From positions 1-51,109 of IMG/VR virus record IMGVR_UViG_3300049855_000194: a stretch of 51,109 nucleotides of DNA; one strand, written 5' to 3'. Of the stretch, positions 31,462 to 39,799 are shown in pieces; within the stretch, counting starts at the first letter, position 1, and each line of letters starts with the position of its first letter. The stretch is from a virus. The notes under the pieces were generated by a model. That model was not told the DNA's origin. It worked only from the letters and a program-made list of their open reading frames with translations, and ran no database searches. A program made the translations under genes and the position numbers.

Positions 31462-31489
31462 ATTATACCAGACTAATCAAAAAAGTCAA
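31462..31489 (-). promoter_or_regulatory. Promoter of the 394-aa gene (leaderless)
   Basis: Minus strand TTGACT (31484-31489), 16-base spacer, TGG-TATAAT (box 31462-31467), then only 6 bases (GAAAGT) to the ATG at 31455. Sequence around the -10 (GGTATAATGAAAGTATGCC) is a variant of the shared palindrome, now containing the start codon. The -35 box includes the stop codon of the gene upstream. Confidence 0.87.
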
Positions 31490-31845
31490 GTGGAATTCTT
31501 AACACACAATGGATGTGCATAGAGTTTACCGTTTGAAGGTAGGTAGCTTAGCTTATCTTTACGCTCCCAGATCACATCTACGCAACCAAACATTATCCAA
31601 CCTATAAACTTCCATAGGTAGATACGCGGTGTAGAGTAATTGAAGATAGCTTTAGCAACTTCACCAGACATATTCATAGTGTAGACTTGCTGCTTACTAT
31701 CTTCAAAGCACCATGAATACTTTTGTAGGTGTACAACAGCCCACGTAGGAACTTTAACTACGTGTTCACCTGTCTTCTTACTGTAGATAGTGAGCTTGGT
31801 TTCGTCAGCGTCTACAATTTCGTAAGTGTTGTTTACTTTCTGCAT
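31486..31845 (-). CDS. Unknown 119-aa protein, similar layout to the HNH-associated domain
   Basis: I choose the second ATG (31845), 9 bases after the -10 box; the first (31851) is only 3 bases away and would lie before any normal transcription start. VVHLQKYSWCFEDSKQQVYTMN and RIYLWKFIGWIMFG give the same 'KYxW...Y...iyLxrfi' layout as the 394-aa protein, again with no nuclease residues. Lone minus-strand gene beside the terminase genes. Perhaps a shared type of DNA-binding protein. Confidence 0.5.
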   Translation of the reverse strand: MQKVNNTYEIVDADETKLTIYSKKTGEHVVKVPTWAVVHLQKYSWCFEDSKQQVYTMNMSGEVAKAIFNYSTPRIYLWKFIGWIMFGCVDVIWERKDKLSYLPSNGKLYAHPLCVKNST

Positions 31846-31854
31846 GGTCATTTC

Positions 31855-31882
31855 ATTATACCGCTTGACTTTTACAAATCAA
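31855..31882 (-). promoter_or_regulatory. Leftward promoter of the 119-aa gene
   Basis: TTGATT (31877-31882), 16-base spacer, TATAAT (31855-31860), minus strand. It overlaps the rightward promoter at 31865-31892, so the two compete for RNA polymerase. Confidence 0.82.
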
Positions 31883-31892
31883 CAGGTAAAAT
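31865..31892 (+). promoter_or_regulatory. Rightward promoter of the terminase/head operon (leaderless)
   Basis: TTGACT (31865-31870), 16-base spacer, TAAAAT (31887-31892), then 6 bases (AAATGT) to the ATG at 31899. Likely drives the terminase, portal and capsid genes. Confidence 0.8.
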
Positions 31893-31898
31893 AAATGT

Positions 31899-32699
31899 AT
31901 GGAGGCAGCCCTAGTAACAGAGCTTATAGGGGACGACTGGCTAGGTTTGCTAGGTAACTTGCTTTCTGACACAGAGAAGCAAGCAATACTTAGGCTACCT
32001 AGACTAGATGTATCTAGCGCGATAAAGCTATCTAAAGCTATCGGCATAGACCGGACCCGTGAAGTTATAAGGCTAAGTAAGGTGTACCCAGAGATCAATG
32101 TGGATGGAAGACGCAGATGCGTTCACTCCATAGGAGGTAAACGTTGTAGGACCTACTCCAACCTACCCATCTGTGCAAGACATTTTGAAAGCGCAAACAT
32201 GCTATCCCCTTCTACATTTAAAAGCGAGGCGTTACGTGCTGCATACATGCGTAACTTAGCTAATCCACGTAAGCTGCAAACTGACTCTGAACTTGCAGTT
32301 ATGCGTACTATGCTTGAGATGCTTCTATCTAAAGCTAATGAGCAAGGAAACATGCCCATTGAGATGATTGGAGCCGTATCTGCTCTATCAGAGAAGATAA
32401 CTGTAGTAGCTGATCGCATGTCTAAGATGCAGGAGATAACACCTGAGAAGGTCGAAACGATGATGGAACGCATTGTAGACATCATCTCTGAATATGTACC
32501 TGCTGAGAAGCTCAAGGAGTGTGCAGATAAGATTTCTTCCGTTAGCTTATCACAGCCATCTTGTGCTATAGATTACCTACCTGGGGATACAGTAGTGCAG
32601 GATAGGGATGGAAACATAACAGAGAACCAGATAACCACTGTACATCAGCGCGCACTTATAGAGACTGCTATACTTGTAGGAGATACAGATGCACAGTGA
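31899..32699 (+). CDS. Putative small terminase subunit
   Basis: A 266-aa protein directly before the large terminase and overlapping it by 11 bases, the usual place of TerS. Its first third is helical and HTH-like (DVSSAIKLSKAIGIDRTREVIRLS), then a zinc-like cluster C74, H76, C83, C92, H95, then long helices (LAVMRTMLEMLLSKANEQ...) that could oligomerise, and an acidic end. A DNA-recognition role at packaging start fits. Assigned by position and fold impression only. Confidence 0.65.
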   Translation: MEAALVTELIGDDWLGLLGNLLSDTEKQAILRLPRLDVSSAIKLSKAIGIDRTREVIRLSKVYPEINVDGRRRCVHSIGGKRCRTYSNLPICARHFESANMLSPSTFKSEALRAAYMRNLANPRKLQTDSELAVMRTMLEMLLSKANEQGNMPIEMIGAVSALSEKITVVADRMSKMQEITPEKVETMMERIVDIISEYVPAEKLKECADKISSVSLSQPSCAIDYLPGDTVVQDRDGNITENQITTVHQRALIETAILVGDTDAQ

Positions 32700-34269
32700 A
32701 GACCTAGCCATTCGCATAGCTCAGAAGCTAACGCAGAAAGCTGTGGAGCTACACAGCACACAGAAGTTAGGTACTCTGGAGTGGGCACATAAGTACATTC
32801 CACACTACTTCACCCGCTCCGTATCTGCACTACATACTCAGCTAGCTAGGACATCCGATGAAATTAAGCATACACGCGGTAAGAATACCCTCGTTATAGC
32901 CCCTCGCGGTAATGCTAAAAGTACGCTATGTAGTCTAACCACGCCACTTCAAGCTACCTGTGAAGGTACAGAGAAGTTCATTCTACTTGTAGCCGATACA
33001 GCAGATCAGGCAAAGAAGTACCTAGCATCCATTAAAGATGAGCTGCTATTCAATGAAGAACTACGTAAAGACTATCCATTAGCCTGCCAAGAGGGGGACA
33101 TATGGAACTCCGAGAGAATAGAAACTAAGAACGGCGTATGTATAGAAGCTATCGGCAAAGGTGGCGCAGTACGCGGACGCAAATTCAGGCAATACCGCCC
33201 TACTCTAATAATCGTAGACGATCCACAATCAGATGAAGATTGTCTATCCCCAGTCACAAGAACAAAAGATATAGACTGGTTCAACAAATCTCTAATGCCT
33301 GCTGGCGATAAGGATACAAATATCTTTGTAGTAGGCACCATGTTGCATAGAGATTGCATCGTAGGGGCGCTAGAGAAGCGTGCAGACTTCAGCACAGTTA
33401 AGTTCGCCTCTATAATCGCATGGCCAGTAAATATGCATCTATGGGCAGAATGGGGTCGCCTCTACTTCAGGGAGAAAGAGAAGGCTAAGCAATTTTACAT
33501 AGAGCACAAGTCAGATATGCACGAAGGTGCAAAAGTATTATGGGAGGACAAGGAAGATATATACGAGCTGATGTGTCTTCGCGAGAACATCGGGGACGCA
33601 GCTTTCAAATCTGAAAAACAGAATGATCCACGTGATCCTAGCAAATGTGAGTTCAGAGAAGAATGGCTTAGCGAAGATCGCGCAGAGATATGGTACGCTA
33701 CACTACCTACCAATAAGAAACTTATATCCGTAGGCTATGGGGATCCCGCAATGGGCGGAGAAACTAAGAAGCACGACGACTCCGCCATCGTCTCGCTATT
33801 CTACGACCATGAAGAACGCTGCTGCTATGTAGAAGTGGAATTAGAGAAGAGGCCTGTAAATATATTTATCGAATCTCTCATAAAGCATCGTAAGCTATTT
33901 AAATATGAAGCATTTGGGTTAGAAACAAATGGATTCCAGCAGCTAGTTTCTGAAAACTTATACTCTGCCGATCCATTATTTCCTACAGTGGAAATTGAAA
34001 ACCGGGTAAATAAAATGGTTAGAATCAGCCGACTAGGAATTTGGTTGCAAAGAGGGTTCTTCCGGTTTAAAATAGGATGTAAGCACACCCATAAACTAAT
34101 ATCGCAGCTTCTAGAACACCCCCACGCGGCTCACGACGACGGTTCTGACGCGCTTGAGGGTGCAACTAGAACACTATCAACAGTAGTCGATATCGACGAA
34201 GAAACGGAAGAAGCAAATGTTAATACACAAGATGATGGGTTGGGTGATAATATCCTTGGTGGCTATTAG
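32689..34269 (+). CDS. terL: Terminase large subunit
   Basis: A 526-aa packaging motor. ATPase: Walker A APRGNAKST (71-79), Walker B LIIVDD (173-178) and a coupling VVGTMLH (214-220). Nuclease, RuvC-like: D352 in YGDPAMGG, E412 in GLETNG, and D484/D487 in AHDDGSDAL. It drives DNA into proheads and cuts it. It overlaps both neighbours, and its C-terminal coding region contains the start of the lipoprotein gene. Confidence 0.95.
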   Translation: MHSEDLAIRIAQKLTQKAVELHSTQKLGTLEWAHKYIPHYFTRSVSALHTQLARTSDEIKHTRGKNTLVIAPRGNAKSTLCSLTTPLQATCEGTEKFILLVADTADQAKKYLASIKDELLFNEELRKDYPLACQEGDIWNSERIETKNGVCIEAIGKGGAVRGRKFRQYRPTLIIVDDPQSDEDCLSPVTRTKDIDWFNKSLMPAGDKDTNIFVVGTMLHRDCIVGALEKRADFSTVKFASIIAWPVNMHLWAEWGRLYFREKEKAKQFYIEHKSDMHEGAKVLWEDKEDIYELMCLRENIGDAAFKSEKQNDPRDPSKCEFREEWLSEDRAEIWYATLPTNKKLISVGYGDPAMGGETKKHDDSAIVSLFYDHEERCCYVEVELEKRPVNIFIESLIKHRKLFKYEAFGLETNGFQQLVSENLYSADPLFPTVEIENRVNKMVRISRLGIWLQRGFFRFKIGCKHTHKLISQLLEHPHAAHDDGSDALEGATRTLSTVVDIDEETEEANVNTQDDGLGDNILGGY

Positions 34270-34840
34270 CGCTTCCGGCTGCTATAGAGGCACAGTCCTG
34301 ACAGGGCCACAATTTGATCGCATTAAGCAGGATATTTCAGACTCACGCGCTGTAAATGACCCAAGTGTACCACCATCTGAGTACACTAAAGATATAAATG
34401 CTACTCTAGCTGAGGATATGCGCAAATCTCTAGACATAGAACTAGATGAGCTACCGAAAGCTAGAGTCTCTGTAAATGAATGGGTAGATAATGAGCAGGA
34501 TGCCCATCGTAAGAATAGAGGGGGCATCGAAAAAGAACCCGTACCAGAGTCTTATAGTGCTATGCTAGGTGGATTAGCCACCATAGCCACACTATTCGGG
34601 TTAGGTCTTGTAGCAAAAACAGGCGGCCCGTTAGGTATGGCTAGCGAGCTACTTTCTACTTGGCTAATTGCTAAGAATCCGAAAGATGCTAAGGTACAAG
34701 AAATAATCTTTAAAGCTATCGAGCTATATAAAGAATCAGATCCTAATTGGGCTAAGAATCCATTAATGATGCAGATAAGTGCATTGATGCCCTTAACTCT
34801 AAAAGACCACATTAAAACAAAGATCGTAGCTACAATATGA
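34217..34840 (+). CDS. Phage lipoprotein, 207 aa
   Basis: Signal sequence MLIHKMMGWVIISLVAISASGC with lipobox-like ASGC (C22), so a lipid-anchored envelope protein in a Gram-negative cell. A second hydrophobic stretch at about 113-150 (GLATIATLFGLGLVAKT... SELLSTWLIA). GGAAG lies at the right distance before the ATG, supporting this start, 53 bases inside terL in another frame. Could act in superinfection exclusion, as an outer-membrane lysis factor, or in assembly at the membrane. Overlaps the portal start by 4 bases. Confidence 0.65.
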   Translation: MLIHKMMGWVIISLVAISASGCYRGTVLTGPQFDRIKQDISDSRAVNDPSVPPSEYTKDINATLAEDMRKSLDIELDELPKARVSVNEWVDNEQDAHRKNRGGIEKEPVPESYSAMLGGLATIATLFGLGLVAKTGGPLGMASELLSTWLIAKNPKDAKVQEIIFKAIELYKESDPNWAKNPLMMQISALMPLTLKDHIKTKIVATI

Positions 34841-36384
34841 ACGAGACAGCAATAGAGGTAGTGATAGAGAGTGCGATCTCAGCTATCCTTAAAGATGCTC
34901 TAAGTGAACTACCTAGCCACGTACATACTGAGATATTTAATGTAGCAAGGGAATCCAACACTACTGTATCTGAACGCCCCGTTCTTCCAGGAGAAGAAGA
35001 CGAGGGCTTTCTGCCGTTCACAATGAACTATAACGGCGCCTATTACACAAGCATACAAGAGCTTGAAAAGATACGCGATGTAAGCAGGCTATTGTCCGCA
35101 TCTAATGAGATATATAAGAACTGCTTAAAACACTATTGTAACTACGTAGTTGGCGAAGCTCTTTCTTACCAGCTAATTCCAACAGACATCCAGGCTAATC
35201 CTGCTAATCTATTGAAGTATGCTAGTTCTAGCGAGCAAGATAAAGACATAGTTAAGCTGCTAACTAACTGGAAGATGTTCTGTGAAAAGAACAACATGGA
35301 CGCCCGGTGCCAAGACTGGGTTAAGCGCGTTCATCGAGATGGTGAAGTGCTCTTACGTATCTTTGACAAGCCAGATATTCCCATTGTAAGATTCGTATAC
35401 CCCGACTTTTTAGAAGGAAACACAGATGCTGAATTCGGTATTAGCTACGAGCCTGGAGACAACGAAACAGCTATATCGTACCGCGTACGCTACCCGTCTG
35501 AAAGCAGTGCTTCAAGTATCAAAGCATCTGAGATCATCCACGACAAACGTAATGTGGACTTTGAAAGTGCTAGAGGACTTCCTACTTGTTATGCTGTTAT
35601 TAGCAATCTACGAAGGCTCGATAAGCTACTTGTCAACGTATCTGTCCTAGCACAAATACAGTCAGCAATAGCTCTAATTCGTAAGCACGAGAATTCTTCT
35701 CAAGCACAAGTTAATCGTTTCCTAGATAAGAAAACAACTAAGAGTGCTCCAGATCTTATAACTGGTAATTCCTATCGCAAGCAGACGATGCGTGCGGGTA
35801 CAATCTTAGATGCTCCTAAAGGCACTAGCTACGATTTTCCCGCACACTCTGTAGATGTTAAGAACTTTGTTGCTGTAATAGACAAAGAGTTAGCTCACGT
35901 AGCGGCAGCATTTGTACAACCAGTAAGCTGGTTGCTATGCGAAGAAGCACCAGAGCCTATAAACCCCGGCTCACCTACCATAGCTAATATCCTATCAGAG
36001 CGCTTGCTACTCTATACACATCTAGAAACCTTGTTCTGGAAAGTTCAAGAGATGATGGGGGTTAAGAAGATAAACAAGCTACGAGAACGACTAAAGCTTG
36101 TTATCGAAGGACCAGATATTCCGGTTGCAAAGGCAGTCGATCAGGCTAGAATAGATGAGATTTATATCCGTAACGGTGCGACTTGTCCACAGGAAGTTGC
36201 AGCACGCAAAGGATGGAACTACTACTCCAACAGAGTAAACACAATTCGCCACAGGCTAACAAAGATGCCTGGAGAGCAGATGCCTGGAGATGCTGGTAAC
36301 ACTGACACTTCTGGCGATGGCGTTACCAAGACAGATGGAGGCGTTAAATCTCTCGGATCAACGGGCGGCAACACTAAGGTATGA
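34837..36384 (+). CDS. Portal protein
   Basis: A 515-aa protein between terL and the protease/capsid genes. Features of phage portals: early 'LKHYCNYVVGEALSYQLIP', WVKRVHRDGEVLLRIF in the wing region, and a C-terminal helix-rich clip and crown with polar tail (PGDAGNTDTSGDGVTK). Forms the dodecameric vertex through which DNA passes. It overlaps the lipoprotein gene by 4 bases, and the next ATG is 1 base after its stop. Confidence 0.88.
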   Translation: MNETAIEVVIESAISAILKDALSELPSHVHTEIFNVARESNTTVSERPVLPGEEDEGFLPFTMNYNGAYYTSIQELEKIRDVSRLLSASNEIYKNCLKHYCNYVVGEALSYQLIPTDIQANPANLLKYASSSEQDKDIVKLLTNWKMFCEKNNMDARCQDWVKRVHRDGEVLLRIFDKPDIPIVRFVYPDFLEGNTDAEFGISYEPGDNETAISYRVRYPSESSASSIKASEIIHDKRNVDFESARGLPTCYAVISNLRRLDKLLVNVSVLAQIQSAIALIRKHENSSQAQVNRFLDKKTTKSAPDLITGNSYRKQTMRAGTILDAPKGTSYDFPAHSVDVKNFVAVIDKELAHVAAAFVQPVSWLLCEEAPEPINPGSPTIANILSERLLLYTHLETLFWKVQEMMGVKKINKLRERLKLVIEGPDIPVAKAVDQARIDEIYIRNGATCPQEVAARKGWNYYSNRVNTIRHRLTKMPGEQMPGDAGNTDTSGDGVTKTDGGVKSLGSTGGNTKV

Positions 36385-36385
36385 G

Positions 36386-36781
36386 ATGGAAACCCTACTG
36401 CTAGTCGCAAAAGAATTCGGTCCACACGTAATTCTTATACTTTTTATCCTATATAGAGATCATCGTCGAGAACAGCAACAGAATCAGACAATTCTACACC
36501 TCTTTAAAATAGTTCTACGCGTTGTTAATGGCTATAACACTACTTCTAATAAAGTATCTGATGCCCTAAACAACAACGTAAAGCTTATAAAAATAATCTA
36601 TAAAGAGCTTGTAAAAAATAAAACAGTACAGACAGCTGGTAATACAGCAATGCATCATGCCAACGAGGACTCTGAGTCTGATCTACATCCTACAGTAGAT
36701 GCGGCCACATTCATAGATCCCGATGAATTGAATGTAAACTTCGACTTCTTCCCAACACTTAATAAGGAAAAACAACAATGA
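36386..36781 (+). CDS. Single-span membrane protein with long charged tail, 131 aa
   Basis: From the ATG at 36386 (a longer frame overlaps the portal end). N-terminal METLLLVAKEFGPHVILILFILY is a membrane helix, followed by basic YRDHRREQQQNQ, then long amphipathic helix and an acidic Pro/Asp-rich end. This layout is like BhlA-type holins or inner-membrane spanins, but its place between portal and protease is unusual for either. Overlaps the protease gene by 4 bases. Confidence 0.6.
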   Translation: METLLLVAKEFGPHVILILFILYRDHRREQQQNQTILHLFKIVLRVVNGYNTTSNKVSDALNNNVKLIKIIYKELVKNKTVQTAGNTAMHHANEDSESDLHPTVDAATFIDPDELNVNFDFFPTLNKEKQQ

Positions 36782-37809
36782 GCATGGTACGTACAGTAGA
36801 AAAGCTTCTATCTATAGAAGCTAAAGGCAGTAGTTATAGGGTTTCTAAGGAAGGAATCCTTAAAGACGTACATATCCTAGGATATGTTTCTGCCAATGGT
36901 GGGGAGTACACTGCGGAAGCTATGCAAGCCGCGGCGTCTACATATGTAGACGTAGAGATGTATATGAACCATGACTTTGAAGATGTACAACGTAACAACG
37001 GAGCTAGCGATAAGATAGCTTACATCCTAGAAGCTAAGTACAAGGAGGGTGCTGGACTTGTCGGTGACATCCAATTTAATACAGGGCATCCATATTTTGA
37101 AGCAGTGAAGTGGTGGGTAGAGAATCGCCCAGACATGCTAGGTTTATCGCATGTAGCTCCGACTCGTCGTGAAGGTACTAAGATTGTAGAGATAGGTAAG
37201 CCATACAGCGTAGATTTCGTAGACAAGCCAGCTACAACAAAAGGTATGTTCGCTGTAGCTACGGAAGGTATCATAAGCGACACAATCAAGAAAGATATGG
37301 TCCAGCATATCTGGAACGCTCTGAATACGCAATACTACACATTGGCTTACCCGATGAATAGTTCTCCATTGACTCAAGAAGAGATGGCTGTAAAATTAGT
37401 CTCACTACTAAAAGATGCCTCTTCAGAGTTGAAAGGCATAACTACATCTAAGGAATCCATTATGGATTATACAAAACTTACACTAGAGAATCTTAGCGAG
37501 AATCGCAAGGATCTTATTCAAGCAATCCAGAAAGAAGCTGTAGAGGCTCACTTAGCTATCGAAGCTAAAGTAACTGAAGCTGTCAAAGATTTGGACGCCG
37601 TCGCAAACACTGAAGTGTTTCGTACAGTCGTTCGTGAATCTGTAGTCGCTGGAAAGGATGTAACAGCGCTTGTAGCAGACCGTAAGGCTGTAACAACTGT
37701 TATTCGTTCCGAAGGCCTAGGCAGCAAACAGACTAAAGAAGAGACTCCAGCACCCAAGACTGCCTTCGATGTTGTCTCGTTCGAGACAACTCTCCTAGGT
37801 AAAAAGTAA
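36778..37809 (+). CDS. Prohead serine protease fused to scaffold domain
   Basis: A 343-aa protein. Residues 1-170 match phage U35-like maturation proteases: His in MYMNHDFED (H65), Ser in MLGLSHVAP (S124), and YSVDFVDKPAT (about 143-153) near the end of the domain. From ~185 on, an Ala/Lys/Glu-rich coiled coil (LTLENLSENRKDLIQAIQKEAVEAHLAI...) is typical of scaffolds, with a final conserved-looking SFETTLLGKK that could bind capsid. It should guide shell assembly and then process it. Major capsid is two genes downstream. Confidence 0.88.
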   Translation: MSMVRTVEKLLSIEAKGSSYRVSKEGILKDVHILGYVSANGGEYTAEAMQAAASTYVDVEMYMNHDFEDVQRNNGASDKIAYILEAKYKEGAGLVGDIQFNTGHPYFEAVKWWVENRPDMLGLSHVAPTRREGTKIVEIGKPYSVDFVDKPATTKGMFAVATEGIISDTIKKDMVQHIWNALNTQYYTLAYPMNSSPLTQEEMAVKLVSLLKDASSELKGITTSKESIMDYTKLTLENLSENRKDLIQAIQKEAVEAHLAIEAKVTEAVKDLDAVANTEVFRTVVRESVVAGKDVTALVADRKAVTTVIRSEGLGSKQTKEETPAPKTAFDVVSFETTLLGKK

Positions 37810-37833
37810 TAACCCTATATAAAGGATATATAA

Positions 37834-38307
37834 ATGAGTAACGTTCATCGTACAGGTCCTGTGGACATCATCACGGTTGCGGTTCCGCTTACCAGTAATG
37901 TTCCTACAAATTCAATCGCTATGGGTACTCCGGTAGCGCTAGTCGCGGGCAGCCCAATTCCTGCGGTAGCTTTCACATGGACAACCGATCTAGCTACTAC
38001 GCAAACTAACTTTGCCGCTGCCTTCTTTGGTATCAGTGAAAGCCGCTCGATTGCTGGTAGCACAGATGTACGCAACAATCAAGTAGCTATCAATATGGAT
38101 GGCACTTACGAGTTCGACGTAACCACTGGCACTGACTTTGCTGTCGGACAGTTTATCGGTTGCTCCAAAGGTGTAGGCAATAACCTCATCGATACCGTTG
38201 AAGTTGTACCTACAAAAGCACGCGCCATCGCAGTAGTGGTAGAAGATACCGCTGCCGGTGCTCTCAAAGTCCGCGCCCGCCTAGTCAACACCCTCTTCAA
38301 GCGCTAA
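37834..38307 (+). CDS. Head decoration protein
   Basis: A 157-aa beta-rich protein, rich in Ala, Val and Thr, right before the major capsid gene, the usual place of gpD/DUF2190-like decoration proteins. Optimal codons and a strong ribosome site (AAAGGA) point to high expression. Probably trimers on the capsid surface. Confidence 0.75.
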   Translation: MSNVHRTGPVDIITVAVPLTSNVPTNSIAMGTPVALVAGSPIPAVAFTWTTDLATTQTNFAAAFFGISESRSIAGSTDVRNNQVAINMDGTYEFDVTTGTDFAVGQFIGCSKGVGNNLIDTVEVVPTKARAIAVVVEDTAAGALKVRARLVNTLFKR

Positions 38308-38334
38308 TAGCGTTATAACATAAAGGAACTATAG

Positions 38335-39501
38335 ATGGAAAAGATCAAGCTAATTACTGCGTTTGAGTCTGTAAAGACTACAGCAGATATGCTGGCTGCC
38401 GAAGCTAAGGTAGTAGCTCTCATCAAGGATAAGAAGATCCTTCCGGATCAGATCTCTATCCGCGATGTGTTTGAATCCTGCTTCGGTAGCAAAGCTATCG
38501 CTGGTCTAATGGAAGGCACCGACTCCAGTCGCTTCCTAGCTCGTGAAGCTGTTGCACCTGTAAATCTATCAGCCTTCACCAACATCACTGGTAACCTGCT
38601 ATTTGAAGCCGGTGTAGAAGCCTACAAGGCTGCCATGCCCGTAGGTGATAGCTTAGTTACAGCGGAAACAAGCCGCCGTGATGGGGGGCGCGACATCGGC
38701 CTAGCTCTAATCGATGATGATGCTATGATTGTAGAAGAGGGTGAAGAGTATCCAGATGCTCGTTACGGTGAAGATTATGTCGACATTCCGACTTCAAAGA
38801 AGCGCGGTTTGAAGATTGGTCTAACACGCGAAGTTATCTTCTTTGATGAAACTGCACAGGTTCTAACTCGTGCGCGTGAAATCAGCGAACGTCTAGGCAC
38901 CAATAAGGAGAAGCGCATTCTTCGTATGGTTCTAGGTGTAGATAACAACTATAAGCGCAATGGTGTTGCTCTCAATACCTACACTGGTGCAGGCAACCGT
39001 ATCAATCTCAAGGGCACCACAGCTTTGGTCGATTGGACCTCGCTAGATGCTGCTGAGCAGATGTTTGCAGATATGAAGGATGACCGCGTTAATCCAGAGC
39101 CAGTCGATGTGCAGCCTAACACAATCCTTGTACCCAAGGAACTAAGCTGGACAGCTCGTCGTATCTTCACTGCTACAGAGTTGCGTACTGGTACGAATGG
39201 TGGTAACACACAGACGTATTCGCCGAACATGCTAACTCAGACAGCCACAGTTACCACACCGTGGTTCAAGAAGATTCTAACCGATGCTGGCGTCGCTGCT
39301 AACGTTGCTAGTGCTCGTTGGTATTATGGGGACTTCAAGCGTGCATTCCGTTATCGCACGCTCTTCCCGTTCCAGTTCATCTCTGCCAGCCACGACAAGG
39401 ATGAATTCGAGCGTGATGTTGTCGCTCAGTTCCGTGTTAGCGAACGTGGTGTACCGCGTGTAGTCGCGCCGTGGTACGTTGGTCAGTTTAACGCTGCCTA
39501 A
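38335..39501 (+). CDS. Major capsid protein (HK97-fold)
   Basis: A 388-aa protein after protease and decoration genes. First ~70 residues are helical and removable (delta-like). Main part has E-loop-like and P-domain-like sections (ISERLGTNKEKRILRMVLG helix; DWTSLDAAEQMFADMKD; TILVPKELSWTARRIF). Codon use is strongly biased to C-ending, optimal codons. A strong terminator follows. The ribosome site AAAGGAAC precedes the ATG. Confidence 0.9.
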   Translation: MEKIKLITAFESVKTTADMLAAEAKVVALIKDKKILPDQISIRDVFESCFGSKAIAGLMEGTDSSRFLAREAVAPVNLSAFTNITGNLLFEAGVEAYKAAMPVGDSLVTAETSRRDGGRDIGLALIDDDAMIVEEGEEYPDARYGEDYVDIPTSKKRGLKIGLTREVIFFDETAQVLTRAREISERLGTNKEKRILRMVLGVDNNYKRNGVALNTYTGAGNRINLKGTTALVDWTSLDAAEQMFADMKDDRVNPEPVDVQPNTILVPKELSWTARRIFTATELRTGTNGGNTQTYSPNMLTQTATVTTPWFKKILTDAGVAANVASARWYYGDFKRAFRYRTLFPFQFISASHDKDEFERDVVAQFRVSERGVPRVVAPWYVGQFNAA

Positions 39502-39527
39502 TCAGTTTAAACTGTAGCTCACGATTA

Positions 39528-39564
39528 GCCTCCCTATCCTGTAAAGGTAGGGAGGCTTTTATTT
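39528..39564 (+). terminator. Rho-independent terminator after the major capsid gene
   Basis: GCCTCCCTA (39528-39536) and TAGGGAGGC (39548-39556) form a 9-bp stem, followed by TTTTATTTT. The next ATG is at 39566, directly behind the U run. Confidence 0.9.
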
Positions 39565-39565
39565 T

Positions 39566-39799
39566 ATGCCTTTATCACAAGAAGACCTAGTAGCTAAGCT
39601 CTATGAAGCTAGAGATAATCTAGTTCAGCAGAAGCTTGAAGCCACCCTAAAACCGAGGCCTAGCTACAACATAGACGGCCAAGAAGTTAAATGGACGGAG
39701 TATCTAAAGTACCTAGATTCCGCACTAAATAGTATACTAGCAACTATACAGAGCTACGAAGATCCCTACGAAGAAGAAACAGTAGTGAATACCGTATGA
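39566..39799 (+). CDS. Small head-tail region protein, 77 aa
   Basis: Contains YNIDGQEVKWTEYLKYLDSALNSILATIQ, a motif often seen in small proteins coded just after the capsid gene of siphoviruses. Helical. Function unknown; perhaps a connector assembly factor. Its start is at the end of the terminator, so its expression relies on read-through. Overlaps the next gene by 4 bases. Confidence 0.7.
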   Translation: MPLSQEDLVAKLYEARDNLVQQKLEATLKPRPSYNIDGQEVKWTEYLKYLDSALNSILATIQSYEDPYEEETVVNTV

